64,000 nt of DNA from Candidula unifasciata (taxonomy: Eukaryota > Mollusca > Gastropoda > Stylommatophora > Geomitridae), in contig CAJHNH020002708.1 of the NCBI GenBank assembly GCA_905116865.2, forward strand, positions 1 through 64,000, written 5' to 3'. The translations under genes were made by a program, and so were the position numbers. The notes under the pieces were generated by a model. It did not search any database. It saw nothing but the letters and a program-made list of their open reading frames with translations, and had not been told where the DNA came from. This document shows positions 58,101-64,000 of the stretch, piece after piece (positions within the stretch are counted from its first letter, which is position 1; the number at the start of each line of letters is the position of its first letter).

Positions 58101-60600
58101 CCCTTAGCGATATGACTTTTTTCTTGCAGAACTTTGACCCTATGTTATAGATGGTAGATGGCAGTGCACGTACATATTGCATACATATTACTAGGGTATC
58201 TCTTGCGCATATCAGAATTACCCTCATGGCTTCATTCTGTATGTGTTCAAGTTTAATTAGCTAACTCTTTCATATGGAAAGCAATCCGAGTCCATAATCT
58301 ATTAGTGACAGGATCAAGTGCTGGAACATGTAACACTGCACATAAGTTGCCAGGGCTCTCAGCAGAAGCACACAAAAAGTTAATGTTATAACCTACCAAG
58401 CATGTTGTAGGAGACTGATCTGAAGGTTGGCCACCCTTTTCTTCAGATAACTTCAGCAGCAAAAGCCGAAAAACTATCAACAACTTCCAAAGGGAACAAC
58501 AATAACATTTCAACAAGGAACAAGCTGAGGGAGACTCTCGGCACAGAACTATGGAGCGATACAAAGATAGCTAATAATAATCTGGATTGCTGACCTGCAT
58601 GCTTTCACAACTAATGGGGAGGGGGTATTATTATCACATTAGACGTAAATTAAGATTAAAAAAAAAAAGGAAGGTTTGGTATGAGTTAACTGACAGTGAC
58701 AGCTCCAACTGAAGATAAAGGGCTTGAAGAATGTCAGATGTGATCAAGTGCCAGATCATCCACTCTTTCCTGGGTTTAAGCTCTTAAAGGCATCACACTA
58801 ATCCTGCAGTGTGTGTTCATGTGGTGTGTGTACAACACACATACATTCATGCCAAAAATAATACATGACCTTAAAGACATCACCACATATCCACAGCAGA
58901 AGATATATGTAAAAGCAAATGCAATATTAAAACAACTCAAAGAAAGTAAATATTGATCATTACAGAGATAGATTTACCTTGAGTAGACACCGCCGATTCT
59001 GTCCTGTTCACAGTTACCTCCCCCAGGTTTCGGACCTGCAGCTTTTGAGATCAGTAATACCAGCAGTCCTCTCATCTGGAGATTGTGCTTGCCATCAAAG
59101 ACTAGTCCTCTGTTGTGAGACAAAACACCAAGGACAGGTAATGTTAATTCTGTATAACCAATGTCCCAGATAAACTATGTATATAAATCTACAAGTATAG
59201 TAAACTTGATCAGTGATCAGGAATACCTGTCTGAGTATATCAAAAGTATGAGAACATGTATGAATGTGCTTTGTAAAGATATTTCAAAGTCAATACAGTC
59301 ATAAAGGTCAAAGTGTTAGCCTTCATATATCATAAGAGGTCAATATATGAGGTAGATAATCGGCCCCTTTTCAAACATTCTTTCCTTACCAGAACCTTCT
59401 GAATGTTTCATACCAGTTTAGTAAAGCTGGGCTGACACCATGGGATAAGGATTTGGAAAAGAATCTCACTACTAAGGACTAACCACAGACCAACATACAA
59501 TTATTTTTTTTAAAGTGACACACACATAGCTACCACTTTTAGAAAGTGTAAACATTCTTTTGCCATGATGTGCTTCTCATGTGTTTGTACAGACACATTT
59601 CAGAAGTCTATATTCCTCCTCCCATTATATGCTGTCCGTGCTCCTGAACCACGCAACATAAACTCCGTGGAGGAGCAAGAAAACAGAAAACTTCTGATCA
59701 TTACCAAATGTTTTGGTCCCTTTGCCTTCCTAACACTCTCTGAAGATAAGCATGCCCAGGTCACATCTCTCAGGAGGCATTCTCCTGTTGTGGAACTTCA
59801 TCTTGCTGACATTAGAATAGCACTCGCTCCATATTGATCATCACTAAGAGCGCTTGCTCATGAACCACCTTCACTAGACCTGCCAGTTAGTTTCCATTAC
59901 CACTATGCTTTTGTTTTGCTATGCCAGGGAAACAGCAACTCCTGTCATGCTGTTTCTTCCCACCCCCTTCATGGGCTTTTCACACCATACTATCTTATAC
60001 AGTAACTAACTGTTTACATGTAAAATTGTTTCATACTGATAATTCCACCTCACAGCTACCTTCCTACCGTTAACTCTCTTAGGCTAGAAAAGCTAGTGGC
60101 TTATTTTGTGTCAGTTTCATTTTATTGTAAAATATCATTCACTAACATGCTTTCCAAGACACATTACAATAAAATGATAATGAACACCAAAAAAAGCTTT
60201 TTTTGTGTGTGTGTGATCACAGTCACATTGCACAGACAGTCCAGACAAGAACAAACCTTGCAGTTTTTAGCAGAGGGTGCTTTGTGCCAACCAATTTCCT
60301 CATATGAAGAGCTATGTTTGACATTTCATCTGACAGCAGACATCGAAGACTGAGAAAAGATGTTGTGTACCCTACAACCTTTTCTGCATCAGAAACTGCC
60401 TTGTTGACACCCTTCTGGTCATCAGGTCCAGTTAATCTGTACTCCCGCACCTGACTTTCAAACCAGGACTTGAAATGACAGCGCATTAAAACAGTGCAAG
60501 CCTGTGTGTGAGCAAGGACACTTTCTCCTTTTACTGAAGACAAGAGGCTGCATCTGTTCGTGATGCATCCGTTCAGCTTGAAGAACAAGTTTGCTGCCAT
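49508..60600 (-). CDS. PDSS2: Decaprenyl-diphosphate synthase subunit 2, complete coding sequence
   Basis: Join on - strand: 60600-60257, 59109-58978, 55653-55455, 54132-53881, 50574-50419, 49666-49508. All splice sites are GT-AG and all phases fit. 413 residues (human PDSS2 is 399). Recognised from [22 protein letters not shown] with [50 protein letters not shown] and [12 protein letters not shown]. Family knowledge: PDSS2 pairs with catalytic PDSS1 in mitochondria to build the polyprenyl tail of ubiquinone. Consistent with that role, the Asp-rich motif of catalytic prenyl synthases is replaced here by HKGVVNL (residues 177-183), and no second DDxxD is seen. The N-terminus (about 60 residues, few acids) may be a transit peptide. 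The start is the ATG at 60600. An upstream noncoding exon is likely. Confidence 0.95.
50419..50574 (-). CDS. PDSS2: PDSS2 coding exon 5
   Basis: Acceptor cttcag, donor aaaag|gtatgt. Encodes [20 protein letters not shown], the diverged counterpart of the human ...PF...MTFNLNSAPV stretch. A 31-bp tandem array begins about 34 bp upstream of the acceptor on the - strand. Confidence 0.87.
50609..50825. repeat. 31-bp tandem array, about 7 units
   Basis: Unit CAAGGTTCATTAGCCACCCC + ACTGATCATG.. . First copies at 50609 and 50640. Later units contain ATATCC in place of CCACCC. Located in PDSS2 intron 5 next to the exon 5 acceptor. Confidence 0.9.
51175..51800 (+). mobile_element. LINE RT C-terminus and 3' end
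   Basis: Reads [20 protein letters not shown] (post-RT YLG.L.T.DG block), then decayed ...RRLWT.HDYQ.... Its 3' half matches 26880-27130. In PDSS2 intron 5, antisense to the gene. Confidence 0.65.
52037..52124. repeat. (TG)n(GA)n microsatellite
   Basis: TG run to about 52069, then GA to about 52124 with CAGACA interruption. Confidence 0.92.
52305..52575 (+). mobile_element. SINE-A, full-length copy
   Basis: tRNA-like head GGTGTAGCAGCTAGCCG (A box) and CATGGGTTCGAGTCC (B box) at about 52364, a T/A spacer, GAATGGGTACCAGGTGGAAT, CACCCACCAAGTGCTGAC, ending GGAAAGGGTCCTTTACTTTA. Copies at 28690 and 42370. Confidence 0.8.
53465..53610 (+). mobile_element. tRNA-like SINE
   Basis: GTAGCATAGTGGCCTGAC (A box) and GTTGGGTTCGTGCCCTC (B box) with a body of about 75 bp. 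No second copy recognised. Confidence 0.45.
53881..54132 (-). CDS. PDSS2: PDSS2 coding exon 4
   Basis: Acceptor aaacag, donor caacag|gtttgt. Phase 0 at both ends. Encodes ...[16 protein letters not shown]... and ...MAFAFGEN. Confidence 0.92.
54885..55370 (-). mobile_element. LINE RT C-terminus, fairly well kept
   Basis: The frame 55272-55018 reads [31 protein letters not shown] and [11 protein letters not shown]. An overlapping frame follows to 54885. In PDSS2 intron 3. Younger relative of fragments at 2695, 18480 and 47110. Confidence 0.72.
55455..55653 (-). CDS. PDSS2: PDSS2 coding exon 3
   Basis: Acceptor atcaag, donor ctata|gtgagt. Carries [20 protein letters not shown], where the catalytic Asp pair of other prenyl synthases would be, and [13 protein letters not shown]. 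Confidence 0.93.
55978..56278 (+). mobile_element. SINE-C, full-length copy
   Basis: tRNA-like head GGGCCGCGTTAGAGCAGTGG with B box GGTGTTCGAAACC at about 56051, body as in 34760-34957, ending CTCCTGACTTAACC. TTAATTA on both sides is a possible target duplication. In PDSS2 intron 2. Confidence 0.8.
56620..56645. repeat. G homopolymer
   Basis: About 19 Gs at 56626-56644. Such runs are assembly-error prone. Confidence 0.8.
56985..57210 (+). mobile_element. LINE C-terminal fragment
   Basis: Reads M-R-W-F-G-H-L-T, then [20 protein letters not shown], the end block of an APE LINE ORF2. Decayed. Confidence 0.55.
57440..58330 (-). mobile_element. LINE-F fragment: RT C-terminus through RNase H to 3' end
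   Basis: The - strand from 58310 reads L-W-T-R-I-A, then [13 protein letters not shown] (compare LERIQNAAVRVIL at 62220). A linker follows. Then, in the 57848-57564 frame, [20 protein letters not shown] with a damaged G/C-run, and the LINE-F 3' terminus at about 57455-57510. In PDSS2 intron 2. The longest LINE-F copy here. Confidence 0.7.
58978..59109 (-). CDS. PDSS2: PDSS2 coding exon 2
   Basis: Acceptor caacag, donor tcaag|gtaaat. Encodes [31 protein letters not shown] sequence, matching the segment that follows HPLL in animal PDSS2. Confidence 0.9.
59530..60220. other. PDSS2 intron 1 sequence, unassigned open frame
   Basis: A 90-codon + strand frame at 59565-59837 without recognisable motif. 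No codon bias or homology that I can see supports a gene. Confidence 0.3.
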
Positions 60601-60675
60601 TGTACACTGTCTGGATATTTTAGATTTTAGGCATGCTGTCTGTCATATGTGGATCTATCAGATAAAAGATGCTGC
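60257..60675 (-). CDS. PDSS2: PDSS2 first coding exon with 5' UTR
   Basis: Preceded on the - strand by a pyrimidine-rich acceptor ending ttttcag at 60676-60682. Coding from 60600 (residues 1-114 plus two bases). Donor gcaag|gtttgt. A 75-nt leader separates acceptor and ATG, with an in-frame stop upstream, so the ATG at 60600 is the first usable start in this exon. Confidence 0.85.
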
Positions 60676-61666
60676 CTGAAAACAAAAGAAAATTTATTAC
60701 TAAATAATGTTCTAGTTTTAATACGCACATACATCGCTAAAAGCTGAGGATTTTTCCTGATTGTACGCAATGGTATGTATTACTGGCATCATTTTTTATT
60801 TATATATATAAAAAAAGCCTTGCCTAAAAGTACCTAAACTTAAAAAATGTATTGTAATATTCAGTCTTGTATCATATCTAACTAGTTAATGTTGCTCAAA
60901 TGTAAGGTGACTATCCTGCAACTGTTTCATCTAAAATAGGGAATTTTGTTATTTTGGAATTATTCAGGCAACACAATATGTATGGAGAGACGCTTGATTC
61001 AAGTAGTATACTTAACGTGTTTCTGTAGGTTGGAGAGCAGAACAACCAACATTAGTTAGCAGAACTGTACTAAATGTGGACAAAGAATTCAAACCATCAT
61101 TTGATGTGAACTTTTCCATTACTAAGATGTTTGGTCAGTCCATCTGGTTAACAGTGTTTTTCATTTTTCTTGTGGCGCTGCAAAGGTTCCTGGTTTTTTT
61201 TTTTGGCTACTGTTACTTCTGCCTCCACCTGCTCTTATCCACTTCCAAACTTCTTTCCGTGTATTTCTCATAGGCTGCAACTTAAAAAGCTATTTCTGCT
61301 ATTTGCTGCTTTCTTATATTTAAACAAAAACTGTTATCCAAGCACTACCCATTTTTCCTTTTTTACAAGGTCTTTGATCCATGATTGATTTCAAATGCTT
61401 GTAGCCTGCTGCCATCAGTTTTCTTTATTCACCTAGCAGGACCTGGTACTTTGTAGAGACTGCCAATACACATTTTTTTAGCTTCTAGGATAGCAAATAT
61501 TGTATGAATTTCAAATTTATTTTAAGTTTTTTTTTTTTTTTAATAATTCGAGTTTCAAATGAATTTTATTTTCAGTAAATGGTGATCTTAATCTACACCT
61601 GTATCTGTAAAAACATTTACACCGTGTATAGATTATTAAATCTGTTAACACAGATATAATAGTCTG

Positions 61667-61908
61667 ATGTTCTGTATTGTGGTCTGGTGTTTATATAGCT
61701 CATATTATCCAGTCATACCGTGGCAGATGCTCAAGAAAGATCGGCCCAGCATAGTAGGAGCAATTCATCGAGATGGCGATATGCTAATAGCCACAGACAA
61801 AGAGAAGGTTCAGGCTTTCCTGAAGAGGTTTATTTCACGAACAGACCACAATGATAAAGATAACAGAGATAGAGTTAGAGAAGGTCTGGCAGCCATCTCA
61901 AAGAACAA
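61667..61908 (+). mobile_element. LINE fragment, pre-RT segment
   Basis: Reads V-G-A-I-H-R-D-G-D-M-L-I-A-T-D, then VQAFLKRFISRTD. This is the linker that precedes RT in RNase H-type LINEs, where a D-G-x-x-x-T-D block is followed by an FL..F helix. It meets a piece of opposite orientation at about 61908. Confidence 0.6.
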
Positions 61909-62340
61909 ACATTATGAAGACATCATACACCATCCTCGCCTAATGTTCTTGAGGATGCAGACCGGTCTGATTACGTCTTCTGCCTGAGCCATCCATGACT
62001 TTCCTCTTATTAGCCGCTGACCCTTAACTGTGCCCAGAGCTTCATGCAAAGGGTGATCTGTGTCTGCAGCTACCTTGATATATGACTTCGCCTGCAGCAC
62101 CTAGTGCCTACCTGCAACCATCGGCAAATCAAGGATGTATCGTATACAAACCACTGGGGTGTCTTTGATACAACCCAAAATGACCCGCACAGCTGCGTTC
62201 TGTATGCGCTCTAGTTTTTCGACCTCACTCTTTGAGACGGTAAGCAGTCCCAGGCCATAATCAATCACAGTGTGAAAAGTATTCTCAATGAAGTTGATGA
62301 TACAATAAAAACAAGTGTAACACATGCAATTCAACAGATC
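61909..62340 (-). mobile_element. LINE-F fragment, RT C-terminal region
   Basis: The frames 62334-62101 and 62100-61912 read DYGLGLLTVSKSEVEKLERI with Q-N-A-A-V-R-V-I-L, then WMAQAED. The corresponding segment occurs at 58060-58320. Tail-to-tail with the + strand piece at 61667. Confidence 0.68.
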
Positions 62341-62619
62341 ACTATCTCAAATACTTGATGATACGCAAAATCGAAATTTTCGGAACTGAACTTTTGAATC
62401 TTTAAATGAAAGAATAAAGCAGGTGGAATTCGTGCTAGTGCTTTTGACGAATCTATAGATATCATAGATGTGGCTCAATTATATTTATATGTGCGTTTTT
62501 TTCGATGGAAAATATTTTTGTGAAGAACTTTTAGCTTTGACAGCATAAGAAAAAACACTGGAGAAGTTATTTCTGACAAGATTAAGTTTTCTCATAGAAA
62601 ATTGACTTGATTTGAATAA

Positions 62620-62840
62620 AATGTGTTATATAGAGCCAGTTTTAACATATGGCTGTAAATCCTGGACAATTAATAAACAAGCCGAAACAATATCTTGAGG
62701 CCTCAGAGATGTTTTACAGAAGAATCCTTTTAACAGATGTTTTGAGTCAGGTGAATGCTCAAAGACAAGTTTTCACAAACATCAGAAAAAGACAGACATC
62801 AATTTCTGGTCATGTTATGAGAAGAGAGAACTGGTAGCGG
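62620..62840 (+). mobile_element. LINE C-terminal fragment
   Basis: TTTTAACATATGGCTGTAAA and CCTGGACAAT...AGGCCTCAGAGATG...AGAAGAAT match 27718-27810. Reads ...ISGHVMRRENW before breaking off. Confidence 0.62.
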
Positions 62841-62895
62841 CGTGGGGGATATGGTCGGTGATGAGGCATAGTCACAGAAACAGGTCCGCAATTAA

Positions 62896-63033
62896 CTCTT
62901 TGAGTCCCAAGGAACGCATCATACATTAATAGATTCCTACCTAGAAGCCCAATGAACGCATGATGCGCAGATTTTATTTCTTTCTTTACTACCCCCTGGG
63001 CCTGTGATGCTAAACCCCCTGGGACTCAAAGAG
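62896..63033. mobile_element. Inverted-repeat MITE candidate
   Basis: CTCTTTGAGTCCCA at 62896-62909 and its perfect complement TGGGACTCAAAGAG at 63020-63033. Inside are GGAACGCATCAT and GAACGCATGATGCG. TTAA (62892-62895) precedes the left end but is not found at the right, so a piggyBac-type origin is only a suggestion. Confidence 0.55.
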
Positions 63034-63215
63034 AACATTTCGCTGAGACCCTGTTAGAGCATTTGTTTCGTTATATGGAGCCGATCCTAGTTTTGCCGCT
63101 CGGCAGGAAGTCCGAGAAGTCCGCATTTTTCATAGGACTGAGGCCTTGTTAGGATATTTGTTTGGCCGCCATAATGCCCGGGTAGAAGTTCGGAGAAGAG
63201 CCCATAACACAGTTA

Positions 63216-63570
63216 TTGAGGTGAACTCATGGGAACATAATGCCATGGACTGTTGTGTGGAACTGGAGGGGGCACAACTGGAAAGGAATGAGAAAAAAGG
63301 AAGAAATTATTGCAGAAAGGATGAGAGCTGCACGTCTGAGAATAAACACTAAACAAAAATGTTGACAAGGAACAAGACCAACGATCATGAAATTCCATGC
63401 ATAAGTAATTAATTTTACTACTATAATAACTCGACCTTAACTGTGGAAGACTTCTGAACGCAGGTGGGTCTTGATAGCCGTACTGTGAATCCCATGCCTC
63501 CCCATAGCATAATTTAACACTATCGTCTAGAAAGACGGAAGGGCGTCAAAGAATGAAGGGTATGGATGGG
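63216..63570 (+). mobile_element. LINE C-terminal/3' end, diverged copy of 1688-2030
   Basis: TCATGGGAACATAATGCCATGG, GGAATGAGAAAAAAGG, ATTGCAGAAAGG, CACGTCTGAGAA and CCCATGCCTCCCCATAG occur in the same order as at 1707-1960. The zinc-finger codons are mostly lost. Confidence 0.6.
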
Positions 63571-63864
63571 GTGATTTGCGGAGCCGAAACCAACAAACCA
63601 ACCTGGCAAAAGGGGACGTGGGGTGCATTTTTGTGTTAAGTCTAGTGTTACTTACTGTTACTGTTACATAACCATAACAACAACACTGATATGATATTTA
63701 TCATACTATATTTAATAATAACTAAAAGTACTCAGGCGTATACACTAGCTATTCTGACATTTTTGCATGCAGGCAACACAATATTAAAATTAAATTTAGG
63801 ACGAATATCTATACGCTAAACGTCTCCCATAACCTTTAATATAACAGACCAGTCATGAACTTAC

Positions 63865-63965
63865 CCAGGACGACGCCATGTTTGTAGCCAGCAGTCAAAA
63901 ACTGTGCCGCGACTTCTGGTTGGAAACGAAGCAAACTTGGAGACCAAAGTTCATGTTTACCACGA
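63865..63965 (-). other. Probable noncoding first exon of PDSS2
   Basis: A strong donor CTGG|GTAAGT at 63864, about 130 bp below a TATATA, and an acceptor at 60676 with nothing better between them, suggest a leader exon. It contains two ATGs, at 63930 (approx.) and 63879. The first closes within the exon. The second would hit a stop after about ten codons when spliced to 60675. It is inferred from splice signals only. Confidence 0.4.
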
Positions 63966-63990
63966 TCTCTGCTCTCTTGTCGCAACTTAC

Positions 63991-63996
63991 TATATA
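63991..63996 (-). promoter_or_regulatory. TATA box candidate for PDSS2
   Basis: TATATA on the - strand at the window edge, about 30 bp above the proposed leader exon start. Any upstream element lies outside the window. Confidence 0.35.
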
Positions 63997-64000
63997 GTGT

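Noticed and set aside
61667..62340. Twin-priming inversion
   Set aside because: The polarity is converging, whereas twin priming leaves diverging halves with the 5' part inverted.

Overview
This is eukaryotic nuclear DNA from an invertebrate animal. The evidence is GT-AG split genes with phase-consistent exons, many tRNA-derived SINEs, degenerate APE-type LINEs, long microsatellites and a recently inserted R2-like retroelement. A mollusc, probably a gastropod, is my best guess. It rests on overall character and gene style, not on a diagnostic marker.

Two host genes are readable. (1) On the + strand, ten exons between 2297 and 23148 encode the last 561 residues of a GMC-family FAD oxidoreductase (glucose/choline/alcohol dehydrogenase-like). 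The fold motif, both GMC signatures and the catalytic His/Asn pair are present. The exon encoding the N-terminus is not in the window. (2) On the - strand, six coding exons between 60600 and 49508 encode a complete 413-residue PDSS2, the regulatory subunit of the polyprenyl-diphosphate synthase that makes the ubiquinone side chain. A probable noncoding first exon lies at 63865 and above, with a TATA box at the window edge. The two genes converge on a repeat-rich interval of about 26 kb.

That interval and the introns are packed with transposon debris. 'LINE-F' (my label) is an APE/RT/RNase H element with about ten pieces, several joined at their 3' ends to different microsatellites. Other LINE families survive mainly as RT C-termini and 3' ends. 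There is also a mariner relic, a small inverted-repeat MITE, and at least five SINE families (labelled SINE-A to SINE-E here) present as repeated copies.

The standout is at 37941-42355. It is a 4407-bp element on the - strand with one long reading frame: an N-terminal CxC/HxC zinc finger, a non-LTR reverse transcriptase, a zinc knuckle and a restriction-like (PD-(D/E)XK) endonuclease. A single in-frame TAA interrupts the frame. Two identical 408-bp direct repeats bracket it, and a 4-bp target duplication flanks the whole. Each repeat contains a compact 126-nt segment able to form several helices and carrying hammerhead-like sequence elements. R2-class elements are not normally bounded by terminal direct repeats, so this is the best candidate for something undescribed.
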